This document shows positions 32,061-39,420 of a stretch of 39,420 nucleotides of DNA, piece by piece; position 1 is the stretch's first letter, and every line of letters starts with the position of its first letter. Origin of the DNA: Candidatus Anaerofilum excrementigallinarum. GTDB lineage: Bacteria > Bacillota > Clostridia > Oscillospirales > Ruminococcaceae. Under the pieces are notes generated by a model, which was not told the origin of the DNA, searched no databases, and worked only from the letters and a program-made list of their open reading frames with translations. Location: the NCBI GenBank assembly GCA_019115305.1, contig DXDW01000224.1, positions 1 to 39,420 of the forward strand. The letters are read 5' to 3'. The translations under genes were made by a program, and so were the position numbers.

Positions 32061-33413
32061 ATGAAGAAAAAATTGTTGGCAGCGGGCATGGCGGGCGCCA
32101 TGGTTCTCGGTGTGTTGGCGGGCTGCGGAGGCGGTTCTTCCAGCACGGCTACCAGCGGTTCCACCGGCGGCAGCCAGACTTCCGAGGCGAAGGGTTCGGT
32201 CTACTACCTGAACTTCAAGCCCGAGCAGGACGCCCAGTGGCAGGAGCTGGCCAAACTGTACACCGAGGAGACCGGTGTTGAGGTAAAGGTGAGCACCGCC
32301 GCTTCGGGCAACTACGAAACCACTCTGATGAGCGAGATGGCCAAGAGCAGCGCTCCCACCCTGTTCCAGGTGAACGGCCCTGTGGGTCTGGCCAACTGGA
32401 AGGACTACTGCTACGACCTGTCCGGCAGCGCTGTGGCCGGCGAGCTGAGCGACAACGCCTTCGCCCTGATGGACGGCGACTCCATGGCGGGCATCGGCTA
32501 CGTCATCGAGACCTACGGCATCATCTACAACAAGGACCTGCTGAGCCAGGCCGGCTACGCCGAGGAGGACATCACCGACTTTGACTCCTTCAAGGCTGTG
32601 GTAGAGGACATCACCGCCCGCAAGGACGAGCTGGGCTTCTCGGCCTTCACCTCCGCCGGTATGGACGGCTCCTCCGACTGGCGCTTCAAGACCCATCTGG
32701 CCAACCTGCCCATCTACTACGAGTACAAGGCCGACGGCATCGACGATACCGACGCCATCAAGGGCACCTACCTGGACAACTACCGGGCCGTCTGGGATCT
32801 GTACATCAACAACGCCACCTGTGAGCCTGCCATGCTGAGCGCCAAGACCGGCGACGACGCCACCGCCGAGTTTGTGTCCGGTCAGGCTGTCTTCTACCAG
32901 AACGGCACCTGGGCCTACGCCGACGTGGCCGAGCTGGGTGACGAAACCCTGGGCATGCTGCCCATCTACATCGGCGCCGAGGGCGAAGAGAACCAGGGCC
33001 TGTGCACCGGCACCGAGAACTACTGGTGTGTGAACAAGAACGCTTCTCCCGAAGATATCCAGGCCACCCTGGACTTCATGTACTGGTGCGTCAGCTCTGA
33101 AGTGGGCACCAAGGCCATGTGCGGCGGCGAAGGCGCCATGCCTTCCGGCAACCCCGGTATGGGCTTTGTGATCCCCTTCAAGGGCAATCTGGAAAGCGAA
33201 AACGCTCTGGTGAACATTGCCAACCAGTATGTGGCCGACGGCAAGGAATCGGTGCTGTGGTGCTTCTCCACCATGCCTTCTGAAAACTGGAAGAACGTGC
33301 TGGGCAGCGCTCTGACCACCTACGCTGCCGACCAGACCGACGCCAACTGGGAGACCGTGCGGGCCGCCTTTGTGGACAACTGGGCAACGGAAAAGGCCGC
33401 CTCTGCGTCCTGA
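32061..33413 (+). CDS. Sugar ABC transporter substrate-binding lipoprotein (MalE-like)
   Basis: The 450-residue protein is a lipid-anchored family 1 solute-binding protein. The signal ends VLAGC (anchor Cys22), followed by a Gly/Ser/Thr-rich linker. Motifs include TEETGVEVKVSTAASGNYETTL near the N-terminus, IIYNKDLL in the middle, and GEGAMPSGNPGMGFVIPF towards the end. The start at 32061 has a GGAGG site; the frame continues upstream through the operator but without another sensible start. Context with malQ suggests maltose or maltodextrin as ligand, which is inference. Codon use again looks tuned for high expression. Confidence 0.93.
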   Translation: MKKKLLAAGMAGAMVLGVLAGCGGGSSSTATSGSTGGSQTSEAKGSVYYLNFKPEQDAQWQELAKLYTEETGVEVKVSTAASGNYETTLMSEMAKSSAPTLFQVNGPVGLANWKDYCYDLSGSAVAGELSDNAFALMDGDSMAGIGYVIETYGIIYNKDLLSQAGYAEEDITDFDSFKAVVEDITARKDELGFSAFTSAGMDGSSDWRFKTHLANLPIYYEYKADGIDDTDAIKGTYLDNYRAVWDLYINNATCEPAMLSAKTGDDATAEFVSGQAVFYQNGTWAYADVAELGDETLGMLPIYIGAEGEENQGLCTGTENYWCVNKNASPEDIQATLDFMYWCVSSEVGTKAMCGGEGAMPSGNPGMGFVIPFKGNLESENALVNIANQYVADGKESVLWCFSTMPSENWKNVLGSALTTYAADQTDANWETVRAAFVDNWATEKAASAS

Positions 33414-33453
33414 TTTTGACCGAAGCCTGCGCACCATAGTCTGAACGATCCGC

Positions 33454-33486
33454 GGTGCGGGTGGGCGGCTGCCGCCCGCCCGCACC
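33454..33486 (+). terminator. Hairpin after the second binding-protein gene
   Basis: A long GC-rich stem (33454-33469 with 33471-33486, one G-T wobble, tight loop) is followed by CTTTTGCTTTT. It occupies the same place as the hairpin at 25093 in the first operon and is probably a partial terminator. Confidence 0.75.
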
Positions 33487-33562
33487 CTTTTGCTTTTGCC
33501 ATACAGCCCGGGCAGCCCCGGTGGGGAAGATGCCATGCAGGGTGAAAAAGGAGGCTTTTTTC

Positions 33563-34405
33563 TTGGAAAAGGCGATCAAGCGATATTTTCCCGTTTTTGT
33601 ACTGCCCACGCTGCTGGCGTTCTGCATTGGGTTCATCTGGCCCTTTCTGCAGGGGCTGTACCTGTCCTTCTGCGAGTTCCGCACGGTGAATGACGCGGTG
33701 TTCGTGGGGCTTTCCAACTATGCCAAGGCCATAAGCGACCCCGAGTTTCTCCACGCTTTCTGGTTCACCGCCCTGTTTGCGGTGACCACCGTGGTGCTGA
33801 TCAATCTGCTGGGATTTCTGGTGGCCCTGGCCTTTACCCAGAATTTCAAGGGCATCAATATCTTCCGCACCGTGTTCTTCATGCCCAACCTCATCGGCGG
33901 CATCGTACTGGGCTATATCTGGCAGCTGATCTTCAACGGCGTGCTGGCCTACTTCGGTACCACTTTGAAAATCAGCACCTTCTGGGGCTTCTGGGGCCTG
34001 GTGATCCTGGTTTGCTGGCAGCAGATCGGTTACATGATGATCATTTACATCGCCGGCCTGCAGGCTATTCCCGGTGATCTCACCGAGGCGGCCCAGATCG
34101 ACGGCGCCAGCGCCTGGCAGCGGCTGATCCATGTGATTTTGCCCAATATGATGCCCTCTATCACCATCTGCACCTTTCTCACTTTGACCAACGGCTTCAA
34201 GCTGTTTGACCAGAACCTGTCGCTGACCGCCGGCGATCCCATGAAATCCACCGAAATGATGGCCCTGAACATCTACAACACCTTCTACGGCCGGGTAGGC
34301 TGGCAGGGTGTGGGCCAGGCCAAGGCGGTTCTGTTCTTTATTCTGGTGGTGGGCATCGGTCTGATCCAGCTTCGCATCACCCGCTCCAAGGAGGTGCAGC
34401 AGTAA
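33563..34405 (+). CDS. Sugar ABC transporter permease (MalF-like)
   Basis: This 280-residue permease has about six transmembrane helices and the EAA loop EAAQIDGASAWQRLIHVILPNMMP at about 175-198. It seems to start with TTG at 33563, because AAAGGAGG lies eight bases upstream; an ATG at 33530 lies before that site and would add eleven mostly polar residues. A weak start codon may lower permease relative to binding protein. The stop is directly followed by the next ATG. Confidence 0.92.
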   Translation: MEKAIKRYFPVFVLPTLLAFCIGFIWPFLQGLYLSFCEFRTVNDAVFVGLSNYAKAISDPEFLHAFWFTALFAVTTVVLINLLGFLVALAFTQNFKGINIFRTVFFMPNLIGGIVLGYIWQLIFNGVLAYFGTTLKISTFWGFWGLVILVCWQQIGYMMIIYIAGLQAIPGDLTEAAQIDGASAWQRLIHVILPNMMPSITICTFLTLTNGFKLFDQNLSLTAGDPMKSTEMMALNIYNTFYGRVGWQGVGQAKAVLFFILVVGIGLIQLRITRSKEVQQ

Positions 34406-35242
34406 ATGAAAACCAAAAAGCTTCTCGGCCGGCTGGCCACGGTGTTTTTCTCCTTGCTCTGTGTGGCCTACATCTCGCCGCTGTTCATCGTGCTGATAAA
34501 CTCCTTTAAAAAGAAAACCGCCATCAGCCTGGAGCCCTTCCGGCTGCCCACGGCGGAGACCTTTGTGGGGCTGCAAAACTATATCGCCGACATCCAGCAA
34601 TACGGATTCTTGGAAGCGGTGGGCTGGACCGTGCTGCTCACGGTGGGCTCGGTGCTGGTCATCCTGCTCTGCACCTCCATGTTCGCCTGGTTCATCACCC
34701 GGGTCAATGCCTGGTATACCCGGCTTTTGTACCTGCTGTGCGTCTTTTCCATGGTGGTGCCCTTCCAGATGGTGATGTTCACCCTCTCCAAAACCACCGA
34801 CACCCTGCGTTTGGGCACCCCCTGGGGCCTGATCATCATTTATCTGGGATTTGGCGCCGGACTGGCGGTGTTCATGTTCTGCGGATTTGTCAAATCCATC
34901 CCCCTGGGCATTGAGGAGGCCGCCATGATCGACGGCTGCACCCCGCTGCGCACCTTCTTTTCGGTGGTGCTGCCCATTATGAAGCCCACCTACATTTCCG
35001 TGGGCATTCTGGAAACCATGTGGATCTGGAACGACTTCCTTCTGCCTTACCTCACCTTGGACCGCAACCGCTACAACACCATCTCCATGGTGGTGCAGAA
35101 CATGCAGGGTTCCTACGGCCGGGTGGATATGGGCGCCATCATGGCCTGTCTGGTCATGGCGGTGATCCCGGTGGTGGTGTTCTATCTCAGCTGTCAGAAG
35201 CACATCATCAAAGGGGTTGCAGCCGGCGCGGTAAAGGGTTAA
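34406..35242 (+). CDS. Sugar ABC transporter permease (MalG-like)
   Basis: This 278-residue CUT1 permease has about six membrane helices and the EAA loop EAAMIDGCTPLRTFFSVVLPIMKP from about 171, and it ends in HIIKGVAAGAVKG as usual. The ATG directly abuts the previous stop (TAAATG), so translation is coupled. It pairs with the MalF-like protein at 33563. Confidence 0.94.
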   Translation: MKTKKLLGRLATVFFSLLCVAYISPLFIVLINSFKKKTAISLEPFRLPTAETFVGLQNYIADIQQYGFLEAVGWTVLLTVGSVLVILLCTSMFAWFITRVNAWYTRLLYLLCVFSMVVPFQMVMFTLSKTTDTLRLGTPWGLIIIYLGFGAGLAVFMFCGFVKSIPLGIEEAAMIDGCTPLRTFFSVVLPIMKPTYISVGILETMWIWNDFLLPYLTLDRNRYNTISMVVQNMQGSYGRVDMGAIMACLVMAVIPVVVFYLSCQKHIIKGVAAGAVKG

Positions 35243-35276
35243 AATCATATAAAAAACGAAGGGAGAGCTGCCTGCC

Positions 35277-36308
35277 ATGACCATCAAAGATATCGCCCGT
35301 CTGGCCGGGTGCAGTGTGGGCACTGTGTCCCGGGTGCTGAACAACCATCCGGACGTGAGCGAGGCCATGCGCAAAAAGGTGATGGAGGTGGTGGAGGAGC
35401 AGGGCTTCCAGCCCAACACCAACGCCCGGCACCTGAAAATGCAGGCCAGCTCGGCGGTGGCTCTGGTGGTGAAGGGAACCAGTAACATGCTGTTTGCCGA
35501 TCTGGTGGAGCGCACCCAGGCGATGCTGGTGGGAAGCGGCGAGGAAACGGTGGTCTGCTATCTGGACGAGGACGCCGACGAGGTGGCCTACGCTGTGCAG
35601 CTCTGCCGGGAGCGCCGGCCCAAGGGCATCCTGTTTTTGGGCGGCGACCTGGAGAACTTTGCCCGGGGCTTCGGCCAGCTGGAGCTGCCCTGTGTGCTGC
35701 TGACCAACAGCGCCCGGGAGCTGGGATTTCCCAATCTGTCCAGCCTGACCACCGACGACACCGAAGCCGCAGCCCAGGCCATCGAATATCTGCTGTCCCA
35801 GGGGCACACCCGCATCGGCATTCTGGGGGGCAGCGCCCATATCAGCTCCCAGATCGGTTACAGCCGTCTGCAGGGCGGCCTGCAGAGTCTGCGCCGCCAT
35901 AAGGTGGAGTTTGACCTGGAGCGGCAGTACGAGCCCTGCCGGTACTCTTTGTCCGAGGGATACGCGGCGGCCCAGCGGCTGCTGAGCCGCTGCCCCGACC
36001 TCACCGCCGTGTTCGCCCTCAGTGACGTAATGGCCATTGGGGTGATGCGGGCGCTGCAGGATATGGGGCGGACGGTGCCCGGGGATGTGTCCTTGATGGG
36101 ATACGACGGCATCGCCATGGCCCGCTACTGCGTGCCCCGCCTGGCCACCATCTGCCAGGACACCGGCCGGATGGCCCGCCGGGGGGGGGAAATGCTGCTC
36201 CACCGCATTTACAGCCAGCGGCCCGCCGCCCACGAGCTGGTTCCTTTTCAGCTGATCCGCGGGGAGAGCGTGCGGCCGGTATTTCCGGATACGGAAAGAC
36301 TCCTTTAA
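35277..36308 (+). CDS. LacI family transcriptional regulator
   Basis: This 343-residue repressor has the N-terminal LacI helix-turn-helix (TIKDIARLAGCSVGTVSRVLNNHPDVSEAMRKKV-type, about 2-35) with the hinge helix region near 48-58, followed by a periplasmic-binding-protein-like ligand domain (about 60-330, with FALSDVMAIGVMRALQDMG and VSLMGYDGIAMA). It is co-transcribed with the transporter and malQ and so probably controls this operon through the tandem operator at 32004-32041, being autoregulated. The inducer is likely maltose-type sugar (inference). ATG 35277 has AAGGGAGAG upstream. Confidence 0.95.
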   Translation: MTIKDIARLAGCSVGTVSRVLNNHPDVSEAMRKKVMEVVEEQGFQPNTNARHLKMQASSAVALVVKGTSNMLFADLVERTQAMLVGSGEETVVCYLDEDADEVAYAVQLCRERRPKGILFLGGDLENFARGFGQLELPCVLLTNSARELGFPNLSSLTTDDTEAAAQAIEYLLSQGHTRIGILGGSAHISSQIGYSRLQGGLQSLRRHKVEFDLERQYEPCRYSLSEGYAAAQRLLSRCPDLTAVFALSDVMAIGVMRALQDMGRTVPGDVSLMGYDGIAMARYCVPRLATICQDTGRMARRGGEMLLHRIYSQRPAAHELVPFQLIRGESVRPVFPDTERLL

Positions 36309-36331
36309 TATTAGGAAAGAGGTATTCTGCC

Positions 36332-37825
36332 ATGAAACGAAGCGCCGGCATTCTGCTGCCTATTACAGCGCTGCCTTCCCCCTGGGGGGTGGGCACTTTG
36401 GGCGGCGCGGCCCGGGATTTTCTTGATTTTCTGCAGCAAAGCGGCCAGTCCTACTGGCAGATCCTGCCCATCTGTCCCACCGGGTATGGGGATTCCCCCT
36501 ACCAGTCCTTCTCCTCCTTTGCCGGCAACCCCTATCTCATCGACCTGGAGGATCTGGCCGAAAAGGGGCTGCTGCGGCGGGAGGAATACGCCCAGCTGCG
36601 CTGGGAAAGCCAGCCCGGCCGGGTGGATTACGGTCTGCTCTACTGCAACCGCGGCAAGGTGCTGCGGCTGGCGGCCGCCCGGCTGCTGCAAAGCGGCAGC
36701 GCCGCCTTCGGGCAGTTTTGTGCCCGCCAGGCCGGATGGCTGGAAAACTACGCCCTCTTCATGGCCCTGAAGGAAGAAAACGGCGGCGCTCCCTGGACCG
36801 AGTGGCCCGATGCCCTGCGGCGGCGGGAAAAGACCGCCATGGAGCAGGCCGTCCGCCGGCTGGCCGGGGAGGTGGACTACTGGAAGGCGGTGCAGTATCT
36901 CTTCTTCAGCCAGTGGGAGGAGCTGCGGGCCCAGGCCGCCCGCCGGGGCATCTCCATCATCGGGGATCTGCCCATCTACGCGGCTCTGGACAGCGCCGAC
37001 GTCTGGGGCAATCCCACCCAGTTCCAGCTGGACGAGGATCTGCGCCCGGTGTGGGTGGCAGGCTGTCCGCCTGACGGCTTTTCGGCCACGGGGCAGCTGT
37101 GGGGCAACCCGCTGTTTGCCTGGGACCGGATGGAGCAGGAGGGCTACCGCTGGTGGATCGGGCGCATTGCCCGGCAGCTGGAGATCTACGATGTGCTGCG
37201 CATCGACCATTTCCGGGGCTTTGAGGCCTACTACGCCATCCCAGCCGGCGACGACACCGCCGCCGGCGGCCACTGGGTGCCGGGGCCGGGAATCGGATTT
37301 TTCCAGGCCGTGGAGAAAGCCCTGGGCCGGCAGAACATCATTGCCGAGGACCTGGGCTTCCTCACTCCCGGTGTGCGCAAGCTGCTGGCCGACACCGGCT
37401 TCCCCGGCATGAAGGTGCTGCAGTTCGCCTTCGACAGCCGGGATACCGGGTCGGGGTATCTGCCCCACTGCTATCCCCGCAACTGTGTGGTCTATACCGG
37501 CACCCACGACAACGACACTATCTGCGGCTGGATGCAAAATGCCAGCTGCGAGGATGTGAAAAAGGCGGTGGAGTACCTGCGGCTGAATCCCCAGGAGGGG
37601 TACCACTGGGGCATGATGCGCTCGGTGTGGGCCAGCGTGGGGGATCTGGCGGTGATCCAGATGCAGGACCTGCTGGGCCTGGGAAGCGAGGGGCGGTTCA
37701 ATACCCCCTCCACTTTGGGCGGCAACTGGACCTGGCGCTGTCCTTCCGACTGCTTTTCGCCGGAGTTGGCAGCCCGGCTGCACCACGAAATGGAACTGTA
37801 CCAGCGGCTGCCAGGCCAGCTGTGA
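36332..37825 (+). CDS. malQ: 4-alpha-glucanotransferase (amylomaltase)
   Basis: The 497-residue GH77 enzyme transfers alpha-1,4-glucan segments between maltodextrins and releases glucose in the cytoplasm. It opens with the typical RSAGILLPITALPSPWGVG and YWQILPICPTGYGDSPYQ. The catalytic residues are visible: nucleophile D292 in LRIDHFRGF, acid/base E339 in IIAEDLG, and D393 in TGTHDND. Length is right for MalQ. It closes the second transporter operon and is the best clue that this importer serves maltodextrins. A terminator follows. Confidence 0.96.
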   Translation: MKRSAGILLPITALPSPWGVGTLGGAARDFLDFLQQSGQSYWQILPICPTGYGDSPYQSFSSFAGNPYLIDLEDLAEKGLLRREEYAQLRWESQPGRVDYGLLYCNRGKVLRLAAARLLQSGSAAFGQFCARQAGWLENYALFMALKEENGGAPWTEWPDALRRREKTAMEQAVRRLAGEVDYWKAVQYLFFSQWEELRAQAARRGISIIGDLPIYAALDSADVWGNPTQFQLDEDLRPVWVAGCPPDGFSATGQLWGNPLFAWDRMEQEGYRWWIGRIARQLEIYDVLRIDHFRGFEAYYAIPAGDDTAAGGHWVPGPGIGFFQAVEKALGRQNIIAEDLGFLTPGVRKLLADTGFPGMKVLQFAFDSRDTGSGYLPHCYPRNCVVYTGTHDNDTICGWMQNASCEDVKKAVEYLRLNPQEGYHWGMMRSVWASVGDLAVIQMQDLLGLGSEGRFNTPSTLGGNWTWRCPSDCFSPELAARLHHEMELYQRLPGQL

Positions 37826-37849
37826 CGCTGCCCTGGAGCAGCGGATGGA

Positions 37850-37884
37850 AAATCCCGGTTTTTGACAAAAACCGGGATTTTTTG
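37850..37884 (+). terminator. Rho-independent terminator after malQ
   Basis: Stem AAATCCCGGTTTTTG…CAAAAACCGGGATTT followed by further T residues, 25 bases after the stop. Confidence 0.93.
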
Positions 37885-37916
37885 CGTCTGAAAAGGGCGC
37901 TGCCGGGGGAAAAGAC

Positions 37917-37945
37917 TTGTAAAAAGGCAAAAAAACGGGTATTAT
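37917..37945 (+). promoter_or_regulatory. Promoter of the FMN-binding protein–deoC unit
   Basis: TTGTAA (37917-37922) and TATTAT (37940-37945) are 17 bases apart. The spacing and sequence closely match the promoter at 31957. Confidence 0.8.
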
Positions 37946-38039
37946 ATAAAAGAATATGATATGATGCGCCGTGTGTTGCCTGCGCCGGCACAGAGATATC
38001 CCGACAGAGATATGTTTGGAAGAAGGAGTGAACTGTCAG

Positions 38040-38408
38040 GTGAAAAAACAATCCATTGTGGCCCTGCTTTTGACGGTGGGACTGGTGGCGATCTGCTTTG
38101 CCAGCTGCCTGGGGCCCATGCTGCCTGAAAAACAGGTCAACTATATCGATGGTACCTATACCGGAACCGGCGAGGGAATGATGGGACCCATTACGGTGGA
38201 GGTGGTCGTGACCAGCGGCGCCATCACCAGCATCACCCTTAAGGAGCACAAGGAGACCGAGGGCGTGTACGAAAAGGCCGAAACCTGGGTGGTGGCCTCC
38301 ATCCTGGAAAACCAGACCACCGATGTGGACAGCGTGTCCGGCGCCACCTATACCTCCGAAGGCATCAAGGCCGCTGTGGCCGACGCCCTGAAAAACGCCG
38401 TGGCCTGA
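38040..38408 (+). CDS. FMN-binding domain lipoprotein, probably flavinylated
   Basis: The 122-residue protein starts with GTG at 38040 behind AAGGAG (11 bases). A hydrophobic N-terminus ending FASC (Cys23) suggests a lipoprotein or membrane anchor. Residues 36-118 form an FMN_bind domain: DGTYTGTGEGMMGP at its start and DSVSGATYTSEG near its end. The latter matches the Dxx(S/T)GAT target of the flavin transferase ApbE, so T103 probably carries covalent FMN outside the cell, as in extracellular electron transfer or NqrC/RnfG-like proteins. No ApbE or other redox gene lies in the window. Partner unknown. Confidence 0.88.
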   Translation: MKKQSIVALLLTVGLVAICFASCLGPMLPEKQVNYIDGTYTGTGEGMMGPITVEVVVTSGAITSITLKEHKETEGVYEKAETWVVASILENQTTDVDSVSGATYTSEGIKAAVADALKNAVA

Positions 38409-38432
38409 CCCGGCGGGAAAGGAGCAGCCAGT

Positions 38433-38546
38433 ATGCGAAAGGGAATGGCAATCACCGGTCTGATCCTGGGCATTGCGGGAGCTGCGGTGGCAAGCTGCGC
38501 CATCGTGTTTTCCTGTATCGGTCTGGGCGGACGGGAAACCCTGTAA
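38433..38546 (+). CDS. Small membrane peptide, 37 residues
   Basis: ATG at 38433 follows AAGGAG by nine bases. The product is MRKGMAIT followed by a hydrophobic, Gly/Ala/Ile-rich stretch with two cysteines, and ends GLGGRETL. It is a single predicted membrane helix. It lies 24 bases after the FMN-binding gene and 42 before deoC, so it is in the same transcript. I recognise no family. The strong ribosome binding site makes a real gene likely; it may assist the FMN-binding lipoprotein at the membrane (inference). Confidence 0.6.
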   Translation: MRKGMAITGLILGIAGAAVASCAIVFSCIGLGGRETL

Positions 38547-38588
38547 ACCATATTTTGCGCAGCAGCGCAGCCGGAAAGGAGATCGCAT

Positions 38589-39257
38589 ATGACCCGTGAA
38601 GAAATTTTGAGCCGCGTGGACCACACTTTGCTGAAGCCCGAGGCCACCTGGGAGGACATCCGTAAGCTGTGCGATGAGGCCCTGGAAAATCACACCGCCT
38701 CCATCTGCATCAACCCCGGCTATGTGCGCCGCGCTGCCGAATATCTGGCCGGCCGGATGCCGGTGTGCACCGTGGTGGGCTTCCCCTTGGGAGCCACCGA
38801 CACCGCCACCAAGGTGTTTGAGGCCAAAACCGCCGTGGAAAACGGCGCCGCCGAGGTGGATATGGTCATTAACATCGGCGCCCTCAAGGCCGGCGAAACG
38901 GATTTTGTGCGCCAGGAGATCGCCGCCATCAAGCAGGCGGTGGGGGACAAGGTGCTGAAGGTGATCGTGGAGACCTGCCTGCTCACCCAGCAGGAAAAGG
39001 AAACGGTGTGCGAACTGGTCTGCCAGGCCGGCGCCGATTTCATCAAGACCTCCACCGGCTTCTCCACCGGGGGCGCCACCTTCGAGGACATCGAGCTGTT
39101 CCGCCGCTGTGTGGCCGGCCGGTGCAAGATCAAGGCCGCCGGCGGCATCCGCAGCCGGGAGGATATGGAGCGCTTTATCGCCCTGGGCGCCGATCGCCTG
39201 GGAACCTCCAGCGCCATCCGTATCCTGGGCGGTGAATCCGCCGGAATGGGATATTGA
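38589..39257 (+). CDS. deoC: Deoxyribose-phosphate aldolase
   Basis: This 222-residue class I aldolase cleaves 2-deoxy-D-ribose 5-phosphate to glyceraldehyde 3-phosphate and acetaldehyde in deoxynucleoside breakdown. The Schiff-base lysine K153 lies in DFIKTSTGF, the second lysine K182 in KIKAAGGIRS, and D91 in EVDMVINIGALK. It begins with the typical VDHTLLKPEAT block. Length fits DeoC. ATG 38589 has AAAGGAG upstream. No other deo gene is next to it inside the window. Confidence 0.96.
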   Translation: MTREEILSRVDHTLLKPEATWEDIRKLCDEALENHTASICINPGYVRRAAEYLAGRMPVCTVVGFPLGATDTATKVFEAKTAVENGAAEVDMVINIGALKAGETDFVRQEIAAIKQAVGDKVLKVIVETCLLTQQEKETVCELVCQAGADFIKTSTGFSTGGATFEDIELFRRCVAGRCKIKAAGGIRSREDMERFIALGADRLGTSSAIRILGGESAGMGY

Positions 39258-39262
39258 GCTGT

Positions 39263-39304
39263 TTGCCCGCACAAGACCGGTTTTCTGGCCCGTTGTGCGG
39301 GCAA
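39263..39304 (+). terminator. Terminator-like hairpin after deoC
   Basis: A perfect 12-bp stem TTGCCCGCACAA / TTGTGCGGGCAA (39263-39274 with 39293-39304) follows deoC by six bases. There is no real T-tract after it (TATTGCGC), so it may be a weak terminator or an RNA-stabilising element. Confidence 0.55.
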
Positions 39305-39369
39305 TATTGCGCAAAAACTTCCCCTTGTCTGCGGATTTGTTTTCATAATGCCCAAAATCTGGAAAATCC

Positions 39370-39398
39370 TTGCAAGAGGGTTAATGCGATGGTATAAT
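39370..39398 (+). promoter_or_regulatory. Strong promoter for a gene beyond the window
   Basis: TTGCAA (39370-39375) and a perfect TATAAT (39393-39398) are 17 bases apart, with an extended -10 TGG just before it. No start codon with ribosome binding site is reached before the window ends. Confidence 0.85.
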
Positions 39399-39420
39399 AT
39401 ACAGGATTTTAATGAAAATG

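Noticed and set aside
30132-33536. Minus-strand open frame of more than 1100 codons opposite the GH36-like and binding-protein genes
   Set aside because: It crosses a terminator, a promoter and an operator on the other strand and has low-complexity composition; a shadow frame.
1-39420. CRISPR arrays, tRNA or rRNA genes and complete insertion sequences
   Set aside because: I saw no regularly spaced repeats, no tRNA T-loop or anticodon-arm pattern, and no transposase; the only recombination gene is the serine recombinase at the left edge.

Overview
The window looks like chromosomal DNA of a GC-rich gut Clostridia species, probably of the Oscillospiraceae/Ruminococcaceae (Faecalibacterium–Subdoligranulum–Gemmiger type). 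The signs are an IspH–ribosomal protein S1 fusion next to cmk and plsC, strong AGGAGG ribosome binding sites, Clostridia-style sugar ABC transporters without their own ATPase, type A RNase P RNA, and a broken spore-type gene. The species assignment is inference; no rRNA or tRNA gene is visible. No CRISPR array, insertion sequence or complete prophage was found.

Layout. 1-1696: a 50-residue ORF coupled to a large serine recombinase, probably the edge of an integrated element. 1693-3794: an AraC regulator divergent from a uroporphyrinogen-decarboxylase-family protein. 3813-4481 (minus): the front part of a spore-associated peptidoglycan-binding protein, cut off at its C-terminus. 4672-8791: housekeeping genes (aldose epimerase, tcdA, glycerol-dehydrogenase-like enzyme, histidine phosphatase, DUF3592 membrane protein). 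8867-10283 (minus): riboflavin transporter gene ribU behind an FMN riboswitch with its terminator, and rnpB with its own promoter and terminator. 10434-14534: an envelope operon with a D,D-carboxypeptidase, an MBOAT O-acyltransferase and an SGNH-like partner. 14669-19242: flavoprotein, cmk, plsC and ispH-rpsA.

19362-37825 is carbohydrate territory. The first locus has a membrane-bound AraC-type sensor, a divergent Gfo/Idh/MocA oxidoreductase, a CUT1 ABC importer (binding lipoprotein and two permeases) and two cytoplasmic glycosidases, one GH63-like and one GH36-like. Together they suggest import of an oligosaccharide that is cut inside the cell. The second locus has another CUT1 importer, a LacI regulator and 4-alpha-glucanotransferase (malQ), which suggests maltodextrin use; a 12-bp tandem repeat just after its promoter is the likely LacI operator. 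Neither importer has an ATPase here, so a shared MsmX-type ATPase elsewhere is expected. 38040-39257 holds an FMN-binding lipoprotein with a flavinylation motif, a 37-residue membrane peptide and deoC. A strong promoter at the right edge drives a gene outside the window.

The most noteworthy points are: an internal ribosome binding site and a sharp codon-usage switch at the IspH/S1 junction, which suggests free S1 is made from the fusion gene; the tandem operator; the glycosidase locus of unknown substrate; the MBOAT–SGNH envelope-acylation module; and the truncated spore gene. I found no clearly new system.
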